Positions 48,291-58,916 of a DNA stretch of 64,000 nt are shown here, one piece after another (position 1 is the first letter of the stretch; every line of letters starts with the position of its first letter). The notes beneath the pieces are model-generated. The model was not told the DNA's origin. It made no database searches and saw nothing but the letters and a program-made list of their open reading frames with translations. Source of the DNA: Streptomyces sp. 71268 (GTDB taxonomy: Bacteria > Actinomycetota > Actinomycetes > Streptomycetales > Streptomycetaceae). Position numbers and translations under genes: made by a program. The stretch spans positions 6,640,501 through 6,704,500 of the forward strand of contig NZ_CP114200.1 of assembly GCF_029392895.1 (NCBI RefSeq), read 5' to 3'.

Positions 48291-48348
48291 GGGCGGGCCG
48301 TCCCCGGCGGTGCGGGCCCGGGCGGGTCGCCCCCGGTGGTGCGGGCCC
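48291..48348. repeat. 29-bp tandem duplication
   Basis: Two adjacent 29-bp units, starting GGGCGGGCCGTCCCC and GGGCGGGTCGCCCCC, differ at three positions. They lie between convergent genes. Confidence 0.75.
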
Positions 48349-48384
48349 GAATGCGAGCCCCAGCCGCGCGGGCGGCGCCGGGCG

Positions 48385-49293
48385 CTACGTGTCGCACTCC
48401 AGGACCGTCCCGCACAGCCCGCACCGGGCCCGCAACCTGCCCCGGACCGGCACCCGGATGCGCTGGTTGCACACCGGGCAGGGGAAGCGCACCTGGAGCG
48501 GGGCCTGTCCCTCGAAGGCGTAGCCGGCGTCCGGCTCGACGCTCGGGCGCGCGCCCCGCGCCAGCAAGCCCTCCCGCGCGTGCCGCCGGTCCTTGGCGTA
48601 CCGGCGCCGGCTCGCCCAACCGCTGCCGACCAAGGGGGGTTGCCGCTCGTCGCGGCGCGCCCGCGCCAGGCCGTCGGCGTACGCGTCGTACCCCTGCGGG
48701 CTGGTGAACCACGGGGCGATGTCCTCGCCGAACGCCTGCCCCCGCTTGGCGAGCACGTAGCCGAACTCCTCCGGCGTGAGGTAGCCGAGCTTCTGCCGGG
48801 AGACCGAACTCTCCCGGTAGGCGTCGAGCAGCAGCCAGCCGGCGCCGAGGTAGGCGGCGGCGGTGTCGGTGAGGATCTCGTTGTCCCGGGTGCCGGGGAA
48901 CGAGAGGTCGAGCCGGTGTAGGTAGACGTGCATCACCTCGTGCGCGAGGGCGGCCCCGATGTCGCGCCGGTGGGTCTTGAACCGCGCGTTCAGCTCGATG
49001 AAGTACTCGGGCCCAGCGGTCAGTTCGACGTTCCCCGCGTGCTCCATCTCCCGGAAGCTGATGATCATGCGCGCGTCGGGCAGGCGCAGGTGGCGCACCA
49101 TCACGCGGGCGATGCGCTGCACGCCGAGGTAGAGGTCGTCGTCGTCCGGGAAGGCCACGTCGTCGGGTGGCACGCTCAGCGCGAAGCCGCGCACGGTGTC
49201 GTGGGACAGCCGCCGGTAGAGCGCGGTGATGGCCGCGCGCACCGTCTCCAGGTGCGGATATCCGTGCTGGATCTCGCTGCCCGTCGTCGCCAC
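48385..49293 (-). CDS. HExxH metallopeptidase-like protein with C-terminal zinc ribbon
   Basis: The 302-aa protein contains AALAHEVMHVYLHRLDL: an HExxH zinc site (residues 118-122). A downstream DNEILTDTAAAYLGAGWLLL may give the third ligand, as in M48- or SprT-like groups. The tail has two CxxC pairs (FPCPVCNQRIRV and ARCGLCGTVLECD), a zinc ribbon. No signal peptide is seen, so it is cytoplasmic. I do not recognise a named family. GTG 49293 was preferred to a TTG 21 nt upstream. Confidence 0.7.
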   Translation of the reverse strand: MATTGSEIQHGYPHLETVRAAITALYRRLSHDTVRGFALSVPPDDVAFPDDDDLYLGVQRIARVMVRHLRLPDARMIISFREMEHAGNVELTAGPEYFIELNARFKTHRRDIGAALAHEVMHVYLHRLDLSFPGTRDNEILTDTAAAYLGAGWLLLDAYRESSVSRQKLGYLTPEEFGYVLAKRGQAFGEDIAPWFTSPQGYDAYADGLARARRDERQPPLVGSGWASRRRYAKDRRHAREGLLARGARPSVEPDAGYAFEGQAPLQVRFPCPVCNQRIRVPVRGRLRARCGLCGTVLECDT

Positions 49294-52025
<2,732 letters not shown>

Positions 52026-52162
52026 CGCCCTCCCGGCGCCGAGCGGCGCCGCGCCCACAGCGCCCACCGGCCCGCGCGACGGGCAACACCCAAGGGCGCG
52101 CGACGCGGCCCCGCACGAACCGGCCGCCGCGTCAGGCCAGTTGAACGAGTAACCCGCACCAC

Positions 52163-52196
52163 CGCACGGGCCGCGCCGACGGGCGCGGCCCGTGCG
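52163..52196. terminator. Convergent terminator between trypsin 2 and the phosphotransferase
   Basis: A perfect 15-bp stem (52163-52177 with 52182-52196, loop GACG). A smaller 6-bp hairpin lies at 52035-52050 after the protease stop. Confidence 0.8.
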
Positions 52197-52280
52197 CGCG
52201 TGTCGGCCGCCGCGCGTGGCGATCCGGCGCGCGTGCCGGGGCCGGCAGGGCCTCACGCGGTGCGCGCGCCGTCGGCCGCG

Positions 52281-53309
52281 TTACGGGCGGTGGGTCGGGG
52301 CCGGGCGCAGCGTGGGCCAGTGTGCGAGCATCCGGTCGCGCAGCTCGACGCAGAGCGCGGCCAACCCGCTCGACTCCGCGCGCCCGCGCGTCAGTTCGGC
52401 CACCACCGCCAACCGGTGCGCCAGCCGCTCCCGGGCCGAGACGGTGCCCCACGTCCAGTCCTCGTGCGGGAGCCTGGCCAACTGGTCGACGGTGCCCCGG
52501 TGGGCCCGCTCGACCAGCGCGTCGCCCCTGATGAGCCAGCCGGCGCAGGCGTCGGCGAGGTCGAGGCGCAGGTCGGTGCCGGTACGGGCGCGCCAGGTCG
52601 CCGCGTAGGCCCGCTCCGCGCGCTCCAGCAGGGCGGGGGAGGCGGACGTGACGCACCAACAGGTGGGGAAGCCGACGCGCAGGTACGCCAGCTCCACCAG
52701 GCCGCTGCCCCAGGACGCCCCTTCGAGGTCGATGAAGGTGACCCCGTCCGCCGTGTGCAGGTCGTTGCCGGGGCACGGGTCGCCGTGCAGCAGCGCCCGC
52801 CCGGGGGCCGTGGCCAGCCGGCGGGTCAGCGCGCGCAACTCGGCGGCCACGCCGGGGGCGGCGCGGGCCCCGAGCGTGTCGGCCAGCGCGAGGAAGGAGT
52901 CGACGTCGGCGTCGTCCGGGCCGCGCCAGCGCGGCAGCGCGTCGACGACCTCGGGCCCGCCGCTGGCGTGCAGCGCGGCCAACGCCCTGGCGTAGGCGAC
53001 GATCCAGCCGGCGGTCGGCCGCCGGTGCGGGACGTACGCCATGACCAGCACCCGCTCGCCGGGATCGGTGCCCCACACCGCGGGCACCACGGGTGCGTCG
53101 GCCGTGGCGGCCAACTCCAGCGCGGCCACCTCGCGCGCGTACCGCTCGTCGGCGTCCGCCCCGCCGACAACCTGCTTGACCACCGCGGGCCCGGCGGCCA
53201 GCTCCACGCGCCACACCCGCGACCGCGGGCTGCTGTCCAGCAGGCGGGGGTCACGGGGCTGGCCCAGCGTTGCCCGTAAACCGTCTCCGAACGACAGTGC
53301 CGACTCCAT
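52281..53309 (-). CDS. APH-family phosphotransferase
   Basis: A 342-aa aminoglycoside-phosphotransferase-fold kinase. GPAVVKQVVGG carries the ATP-binding Lys, ALLHGDPCPGND is the Brenner motif with catalytic Asp, and TFIDLEGASWG the metal-binding Asp (DxE variant). Length and fold suit APH/choline kinase relatives; the substrate could be a small molecule other than an aminoglycoside. The ATG start is at 53309. Confidence 0.8.
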   Translation of the reverse strand: MESALSFGDGLRATLGQPRDPRLLDSSPRSRVWRVELAAGPAVVKQVVGGADADERYAREVAALELAATADAPVVPAVWGTDPGERVLVMAYVPHRRPTAGWIVAYARALAALHASGGPEVVDALPRWRGPDDADVDSFLALADTLGARAAPGVAAELRALTRRLATAPGRALLHGDPCPGNDLHTADGVTFIDLEGASWGSGLVELAYLRVGFPTCWCVTSASPALLERAERAYAATWRARTGTDLRLDLADACAGWLIRGDALVERAHRGTVDQLARLPHEDWTWGTVSARERLAHRLAVVAELTRGRAESSGLAALCVELRDRMLAHWPTLRPAPTHRP

Positions 53310-53388
53310 CGGCGCATCGTCCCACGCCGGCGCGCGCCCCGCCCTGGGGTTACGGGAGCGGCCCCGACGCGCCGGGCCCCGGGCCCGG

Positions 53389-53435
53389 GCCGCGAGGAGG
53401 AGGGCCGCGAGGGCGCGAGCCGCGAGGAGGAGGGC
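53389..53435. repeat. Short direct repeat before the FUSC-like gene
   Basis: GCCGCGAGGAGGAGGGC occurs at 53389-53405 and 53419-53435, a period of 30 bp, in a GC-rich non-coding stretch. Confidence 0.7.
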
Positions 53436-53553
53436 TGGAACGGGGCGCTCGGGGTACCCACGATCTCGGACCAGCGCGGCCGGGCGTGGCCCGGCGGACG
53501 GGAGCGCGCGGTCGTGGACACTCGGGTGCGGTGACTACGCGGAGGAGGTGCCG

Positions 53554-54753
53554 TTGTCGACCGGCGACAGGCTGATGACCGTGGGCGACCGGCTGCGGAC
53601 GGAGGCGGAGGCGGCTTGGCGCAGCGCGCGCCGGGCCGTGCGCCAGTCGGGGCCCGAGCGGGACACCATGACCCAGGCGCTCAAGGCGGCGGGCGCGGCC
53701 ATCGCGGCCTGGGCGCTGACGGGCTGGTGGCTGAAGGCCCCGCTCGCGCTGCTGGCCCCGTGGACGGCGTTGGCCCTCGTCGAGGCCACCGTCTACCGCT
53801 CCCTGCGGTCGGGCGTCCAACAGCTCGGCGTGATCATGGCGGGGACGCTGTGGGCGTCGGCGGCGATGGCCATGACCGGCGGCAACACGCTGGGCTCCAT
53901 GCTGATCGCGCTGCCCGTGCTGGTGCTGTTCGGCACCTACCGCCGGCTGGGGGCGCAGGGGCTCTACGGCGCCACCACCGCCCTGTTCGTGATCACCTAC
54001 GGCGCCTACTCGCTGGACGCGGTGGGCCACCGCCTGCTGGAGTGCCTGATCGGCGCCGTCATCGGCATCGGCGTCAACGCCCTGGTGCTGCCGCCGGTGC
54101 ACCTGCGCAGCGTGCACGAGCGGCTGCTGCGCCTGATGCGCGAGAGCGCCGAACTCCTGGGCACCATGGCCGGCGCGCTGCGCGAGGAGTGGTCCGCCGC
54201 GGACGCCGCGCAGTGGCACGACCGCGCCCGGCGGCTCGAACAGCTCTCCCGGGAACTCGCGGAGGCCCGCCAGTGGACCGCCGAGAGCGCGCGGGCCAAC
54301 CCCGGCTGGCGGCTGCGGCGCGTCGGCCCCGCCCCGCCGCCGGCGGAGGAGGACGCCCGCTGGACGCGCGTCGCCGGCCACCTGATCGCCATCGCGCGCT
54401 CCCTGGAGGGTACGGCGGGCGAGGAGGCCCGCCTCGTGGTGCCGGAGAGCGCGTTCCTGAACCGGTACGCCGATCTGGTCGAGGAGGTGGCGAACCTGTG
54501 CGCCACCGCCGAGCGCTCGCTGCGCGGGCAGCGGCCAGATCAGGCGGAGGCGCGGCGAAGCCGCGACCGGGCCTGGGCCCTGTACGACCAGTTCGCGGAC
54601 GACTTCCGGCACCACCGCTTCGGGGCGACCACGGTCAGCGGCGCCCTGCTGGTGGAGAGCAAACAACTGCTGTACGAGCTGGCTCCCGACACCGACCGGG
54701 ACGAGGCCGCGCGGGACACCGACGCCCGCGGCGACCAGCCCGGCCGCCCGTGA
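53554..54753 (+). CDS. FUSC-like (aromatic acid exporter type) membrane protein
   Basis: The 399-aa protein has about six membrane helices in residues 45-185 (LKAAGAAIAAWALTGWWL, LALLAPWTALALVEATVYRSL, QQLGVIMAGTLWASAAMAM, MLIALPVLVLFGTYRRLGAQG, LLECLIGAVIGIGVNALVLP) followed by a cytoplasmic helical domain. The ATVYRSL and RLGAQGLYG segments match the FUSC/ArAE_1 group. Substrate unknown. I chose TTG 53554 because AGGAGG sits at ideal spacing (53543-53548); GTG 53581 is the alternative. Confidence 0.78.
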   Translation: MSTGDRLMTVGDRLRTEAEAAWRSARRAVRQSGPERDTMTQALKAAGAAIAAWALTGWWLKAPLALLAPWTALALVEATVYRSLRSGVQQLGVIMAGTLWASAAMAMTGGNTLGSMLIALPVLVLFGTYRRLGAQGLYGATTALFVITYGAYSLDAVGHRLLECLIGAVIGIGVNALVLPPVHLRSVHERLLRLMRESAELLGTMAGALREEWSAADAAQWHDRARRLEQLSRELAEARQWTAESARANPGWRLRRVGPAPPPAEEDARWTRVAGHLIAIARSLEGTAGEEARLVVPESAFLNRYADLVEEVANLCATAERSLRGQRPDQAEARRSRDRAWALYDQFADDFRHHRFGATTVSGALLVESKQLLYELAPDTDRDEAARDTDARGDQPGRP

Positions 54754-54760
54754 TCACCGG

Positions 54761-54820
54761 TCCCGCTGGCCCTTCACTCCGCTGGCCGTTGACTTCGCTG
54801 GCTGTTGGTCCCGCTGGCCC
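54761..54820. repeat. Four-copy 16-bp minisatellite
   Basis: The core CGCTGGC recurs at 54764, 54780, 54796 and 54812, exactly 16 bp apart, in units such as TCCGCTGGCCGTTGAC and TTCGCTGGCTGTTGGT. The array starts 8 bp after the FUSC stop codon. Confidence 0.8.
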
Positions 54821-54823
54821 CGC

Positions 54824-54853
54824 TCCCGCGGGCGCCCGGAGACGCCCGCGGGA
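54824..54853. terminator. Convergent terminator
   Basis: A perfect 11-bp stem (54824-54834 with 54843-54853) with an 8-nt loop lies between the FUSC and ThDP-enzyme genes. Confidence 0.65.
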
Positions 54854-54873
54854 CCGGGCCGCGTGGGCCGGCG

Positions 54874-56664
54874 TCAGTCGTGACCGCCCGGCAGCATCTC
54901 CTGCACCTTGGCCTTCAGCCCCTGCCGCAGCACCGCGCCACGGTCGCTGTCGCCCTTGACCAGGGAGGCCGCGGCGGCCTCGATCTGGTCGAGCGTCGCG
55001 TGCGGCGGGATCGGCGGTACGGCCGGGTCCACCCGGAAGTCAAGGACGAACGGCCGGTCCGCGGCGAGCGCCCGCTGCCAGGCCGTGGCCACCTCGGCCG
55101 GCTTCTCCACCCGCGCCCCGCCCAGGCCGATGGAGCGGGCGAAGTCGGCGTACGGCACGTCGGGGATGGCCTGGGACGGCAGGAACTGCGGGGCGCCCGA
55201 CAGGGCGCGCATCTCCCAGGTGACCTGGTTGAGGTCCTGGTTGTTGAGGACGGCGACGATCAGCCGCGGGTCGGACCAGTCCTGCCAGTACTTGGCGGCG
55301 GTGATCAGCTCGGCCATGCCGTTCATCTGCATCGCCCCGTCGCCGACCAGGGCCAGCGCGGGGCGGTCCGGGTGGGCGAACTTCGCGCCGATCGCGTACG
55401 GCACCCCGGGCCCCATGGTCGCCAGCGTGCCGGAGAGCGAGCCGCGCATGGCCCCGCGCAGCCGCAGGTGGCGCGCGTACCAGTTGGCGGCCGAGCCCGA
55501 GTCGGCGGTCAGGATCACGTCGTCCGGCAGCACCGCGTCCAGGGCGTGCACGACGTACTCCGGATTGACGGGGTCGGCCTCCACGGCCGCCCGCCGCTCC
55601 ATCACCTCCCACCAGCGGGCGGTGTTCTTCTCGATCTTCTTCCGCCACGACCCGTGCTTCTTCGGCGTCAGGCGCGGCAGCAGCCGGGCGAGCGTCTCCC
55701 GCGCGTCGCCGACCAGGTTGACCTCGAACGGGTACCGCAGCCCGACCATGAACGGGTCGATGTCGATCTGTACCGCCCGGGCCTGGTCGTACTCGGGCAG
55801 GAACTGGCTATACGGGAAGCTCGAACCGATCACCAGGAGCGTGTCGCACCCCTGCATCAGCTCGTAGCTCGGGCGGGTGCCCAGCAGGCCGATCGCGCCG
55901 GTCACGTACGGCAGGTCGTCGGGCAGCGCGTCCTTGCCGAGCAGCGCCTTGGCCACGCCCGCGCCGAGCGCCTCCGTGACCTGCTCCACCTCGGCCCGCG
56001 CGCCCCGGGCGCCCTGCCCAACGAGGATGGCGACCTTCTCGCCGGCGTTGAGCACCTCGGCCGCCCGGTCCAGCTCGGCGTCGCCCGGGACGGGCGCGTA
56101 CGAGCTGAGGCCGAGGCTGGAGGGGACCATCTTGAAGGCGTGCTGCGGCGGCGTGTAGTCCAGCTCCTGCACGTCGGCGGGGATGATCACGGCGGTCACG
56201 GTGCGCTTGGCGTAGGCCGTGCGCATCGCCCGGTCGAGTACGTTCGGCAACTGTTCGGGAACGGTCACCATCTCGCAGAACTCGGCGGCCACGTCCTTAT
56301 ACAGGCTCAGCAGGTCGACCTCCTGCTGGTACGAGCCGCCCATCGCGCTGCGGTTGGTCTGCCCGACGATCGCCACCACCGGCACGTGGTCCAGCTTGGC
56401 GTCGTAGAGCCCGTTGAGCAGGTGGATCGCCCCGGGCCCCGAGGTCGCGGCGCACACCCCGACCTTGCCGGAGAACTTGGCGTACCCCACGGCCTGGAAG
56501 GCGGCCATCTCCTCGTGCCTGGCCTGGACGAACCGGGGCTGGTTGTCGGCCCGCTCCCAGGCGGCCAGCAGGCCGTTGATGCCGTCGCCGGCGTACGCGA
56601 AGACGTGCTCCACCTCCCACGCGCGCAGCCGTCGCAGGACGTAGTCGGACACCTTGATGGACAC
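54874..56664 (-). CDS. Thiamine-diphosphate enzyme of the pyruvate oxidase/PoxB type
   Basis: The 596-aa protein has the three-domain ThDP layout: Pyr domain with catalytic Glu51 (VQARHEEMAAFQAVGYAK) and CAATSGPGAIHLLNGLYDAK; central domain (EKVAILVGQGARGA, YVTGAIGLLGTRPSYELMQGCDTLLVIGSSFPY); PP domain with LALVGDGAMQMNGMAEL...NNQDLNQVTWEM, the GDG-N cofactor motif. It is closest to pyruvate dehydrogenase (quinone)/pyruvate oxidase, giving acetate or acetyl phosphate from pyruvate, rather than acetolactate synthase. The C-terminus lacks an obvious amphipathic membrane anchor. GTG 56664 follows GGAGAGGAG. Confidence 0.85.
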   Translation of the reverse strand: MSIKVSDYVLRRLRAWEVEHVFAYAGDGINGLLAAWERADNQPRFVQARHEEMAAFQAVGYAKFSGKVGVCAATSGPGAIHLLNGLYDAKLDHVPVVAIVGQTNRSAMGGSYQQEVDLLSLYKDVAAEFCEMVTVPEQLPNVLDRAMRTAYAKRTVTAVIIPADVQELDYTPPQHAFKMVPSSLGLSSYAPVPGDAELDRAAEVLNAGEKVAILVGQGARGARAEVEQVTEALGAGVAKALLGKDALPDDLPYVTGAIGLLGTRPSYELMQGCDTLLVIGSSFPYSQFLPEYDQARAVQIDIDPFMVGLRYPFEVNLVGDARETLARLLPRLTPKKHGSWRKKIEKNTARWWEVMERRAAVEADPVNPEYVVHALDAVLPDDVILTADSGSAANWYARHLRLRGAMRGSLSGTLATMGPGVPYAIGAKFAHPDRPALALVGDGAMQMNGMAELITAAKYWQDWSDPRLIVAVLNNQDLNQVTWEMRALSGAPQFLPSQAIPDVPYADFARSIGLGGARVEKPAEVATAWQRALAADRPFVLDFRVDPAVPPIPPHATLDQIEAAAASLVKGDSDRGAVLRQGLKAKVQEMLPGGHD

Positions 56665-56705
56665 GGAACTCCTCTCCGGGTGGTGCGTACTGAGGGCGGT
56701 GGCGG

Positions 56706-57575
56706 TTACGGCAGGGGAGTGCCGCCGGTGGCGTTCACGATCTCCGCGGTGATGTAGCTGGCCCGTTCGGAGGCGAGGAAGACGTAGGCGGGCGCCATCT
56801 CGGCGGGCTGGGCCGGCCGCCCGAGGGGCGACTGCTTGCCGAACTCGGCCGTCTCCGGCAGCGTCGCCGGAATCAGCGGCGTCCACACCGGCCCCGGCGC
56901 CACCGCGTTGACCCGTACGCCGCGCTCGGCGACCATCTGCGCGAGCCCCTGCGTGAAGGTGACGATGGCGCCCTTGGTGGTGGCGTAGTCGAGCAGGTGC
57001 GGACTGGGCTTGTACGCCTGTACGGAGGTGGTGTTGATGATGGAACCGCCCGCGGGCACGTGCGGGAGCGCCATCTTCGACAGCCAGAACAGCGCGTACA
57101 GGTTGGTGCGCAGCACCCGGTCGAACTGCTCGGTGGTGATCGCCTCGATGCCGTCCGGTTGGCTCATCTGGTAGGCGGCGTTGTTCACCAGGACGTCGAT
57201 CCGGCCGAACTCCGACAGCGCGCGGTCGACCACCGCCTGGCACTGCTCCTCGTAGCGCAGGTCGCACTCCACGGGGACGGCCCGCCGGCCGGCCTCCGTC
57301 ACCAGTTCGACCGTCCGCTCGGCCTCCGACCGTTCCTCCGGCAGGTGGGTGAAGAGCACGTCGGCGCCCTCGCGGGCGAAGGCGAGGGCCACCGCGCGGC
57401 CGATCCCCGAGTCGCCCCCGGTGATCACCGTCGCGCGGTCCGTCAGCAGGCCACTGCCCTGGTACGAGTCCTCGCCGTGGTCGGGGGGTGGGTCCATCGG
57501 ACCGGTCCAGCCCGGGTGGGCCTGGTCCTGCTCGGGGAATTCGGGGCGGGGGTGCTTCTGGACGGGATCGCTCAC
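56706..57575 (-). CDS. SDR-family oxidoreductase (general-stress YhdF/YhxC type)
   Basis: A 289-aa SDR with a 45-residue N-terminal extension (FPEQDQAHPGWTGPMDPPPDHG and SYQGSGLL) typical of stress-induced bacterial SDRs. TVITGGDSGIGRAVALAFAREGADV binds NAD(P); VNNAAYQ, the Ser of IINTTSVQAY, and YATTKGA complete the active site. GGAGGA precedes GTG 57575. The ThDP enzyme starts 41 nt downstream, so they are probably cotranscribed. Confidence 0.88.
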   Translation of the reverse strand: MSDPVQKHPRPEFPEQDQAHPGWTGPMDPPPDHGEDSYQGSGLLTDRATVITGGDSGIGRAVALAFAREGADVLFTHLPEERSEAERTVELVTEAGRRAVPVECDLRYEEQCQAVVDRALSEFGRIDVLVNNAAYQMSQPDGIEAITTEQFDRVLRTNLYALFWLSKMALPHVPAGGSIINTTSVQAYKPSPHLLDYATTKGAIVTFTQGLAQMVAERGVRVNAVAPGPVWTPLIPATLPETAEFGKQSPLGRPAQPAEMAPAYVFLASERASYITAEIVNATGGTPLP

Positions 57576-57794
57576 GGGTCCTCCTGACCGCCGGGGCCGC
57601 CTCGCGGCGCCCCGGGTACGGGCAACAACAGCCCACGGGTTCCCACCGAAGGCCCCGGAACACCCGCTACCTCGCCGCTCCCCCTGGTTGGCCCAAGCAA
57701 CTCCTTCGAAAGCCCCGGCCACGGGGGGCGATCACGGGGCCCGATCCCGGGGCACGGGCCCGGGGCCCGGGCTCGCGGTCGCCGTCGAAAACCC

Positions 57795-57824
57795 GTTGGC
57801 CGGCCACGGCGGCCGTTGCTAGCC
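57795..57824 (+). promoter_or_regulatory. Promoter for the leader peptide and hydrolase
   Basis: TTGGCC (57795-57800), 18-bp spacer, TAGCCT (57819-57824). Transcription from about 57831 would give a 130-nt leader containing the small frame at 57863. Confidence 0.5.
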
Positions 57825-57862
57825 TCCTGGCGGCCGTGCGATGGATCGAGGAGGTGGTACCC

Positions 57863-57916
57863 GTGAACGCAGTATCGACATGGGTGCTCCCCTCCGGGGT
57901 CACGGTCGGGCGATAG
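57863..57916 (+). CDS. Candidate 17-aa leader peptide upstream of a hydrolase
   Basis: GTG 57863 has GAGGAGG 8 nt upstream and opens an 18-codon frame ending TAG: MNAVSTWVLPSGVTVGR. It lies between a good promoter and the hydrolase at 57962. It could be a regulatory leader, a small peptide gene, or chance. There is no codon run pointing to amino-acid attenuation. Confidence 0.4.
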   Translation: MNAVSTWVLPSGVTVGR

Positions 57917-57961
57917 GTCGTCCGGGAGCGCCGCCCACGCGCACTCCCGAAGGACACGACC

Positions 57962-58684
57962 ATGCACGTCACTTCCGAACAGCGTCTCGCCGACGGCGTC
58001 CGCGAGCGCGAGTTCACCCTTGGCGAGATCCCCGGCACCCTGTGGACCCCGGACACCACACCGGCCCCCCTGGTCCTGATGTCCCACAACAACGGCCTGC
58101 CCAAGGCGGACCCCCGCCTGGTGGCCCGGGCCCGCTACACCGCGGCGCACGGGTACGCCGTGGCCACCATCGACGCCGCCGGGTGCGGCGACCGCCCCCG
58201 GTCCACCGCCGACGAGCGGGCCCGCGCCGACCTGCGGCGGGCGCTGCGCGCCGGCGAGCCGGCCGACGAACTCCTCGAATCCCTCATCGGCCCGCTGGTC
58301 GCGAACGCCGTCCCGGAGTGGCGGTACACCCTGGACGCCCTGCTGGAACTGCCCGAGACCAGGGGCCCGGTCGGATACTCCGGCGGCTGGGCCGCCCTCG
58401 GCATCCACCTCGCCGCGACCGAGCCACGCATCGCGGCCGCCGGCCTCTTCGCCGGCGGATACGTGCCCCGGGCCCAGCGCGAGGAGGCCCGCAGGGTCAC
58501 CATCCCCCTGCTCCTCCTGCTCCAGTGGGACGACGAGGGCAACCCCCGGCAGCGGGCCCTGGACCTCTTCGACGCCTTCGGCAGCACAGAGAAGACGCTG
58601 CACGCGAACGTTGGCGGCCACACCGGCACCCCGCCCTTCGAGCTGGAGGACGCGTGCCGGTTCCTGGACCGGCATCTGAGGTGA
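57962..58684 (+). CDS. Alpha/beta hydrolase, dienelactone-hydrolase-like
   Basis: The 240-aa protein has an alpha/beta-hydrolase core: APLVLMSHNNGLPK (oxyanion), YAVATIDAAGCGDRP, nucleophile Ser140 in PVGYSGGWAALG, acidic LLLLQWDDEGN and HANVGGHTGTPPFELEDACRFL with the catalytic His. The substrate is unknown. It reads away from the stress SDR gene. A GAAGGA site precedes ATG 57962. Confidence 0.85.
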   Translation: MHVTSEQRLADGVREREFTLGEIPGTLWTPDTTPAPLVLMSHNNGLPKADPRLVARARYTAAHGYAVATIDAAGCGDRPRSTADERARADLRRALRAGEPADELLESLIGPLVANAVPEWRYTLDALLELPETRGPVGYSGGWAALGIHLAATEPRIAAAGLFAGGYVPRAQREEARRVTIPLLLLLQWDDEGNPRQRALDLFDAFGSTEKTLHANVGGHTGTPPFELEDACRFLDRHLR

Positions 58685-58916
58685 GGGCGGGGCCGGCGGC
58701 CCGGTGACGCGCGGTAGCCGGCGTCGGCCACGAAGCCGTCGTCGGGGCGGGCCCCGGCCTCCCCGACGACGGCGTCCCCCACCAGCGCCCGGGCGTGCCC
58801 CCCGTACGCCCCACCGCCTTAGTCCAACACCCGCCCCGGCTTTGTCCATCGGCGACCCCCACGGGCGCGGCCCACAGTGTCCCCACACCAGGAACCGGCG
58901 ACGTGAGGAGCACACC

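Larger units (their letters stand above)
57576..57961. other. Divergent region before the hydrolase
   Basis: 386 nt holding the promoter at 57795-57824 and the 17-codon frame at 57863. A self-complementary GC run (57745-57775) lies near the SDR end. No other gene is seen. Confidence 0.5.

Noticed and set aside
54874..56664. Acetolactate synthase for the ThDP enzyme
   Set aside because: The overall pattern is closer to the pyruvate oxidase/PoxB group, and no regulatory small subunit lies nearby; an assay would be decisive.
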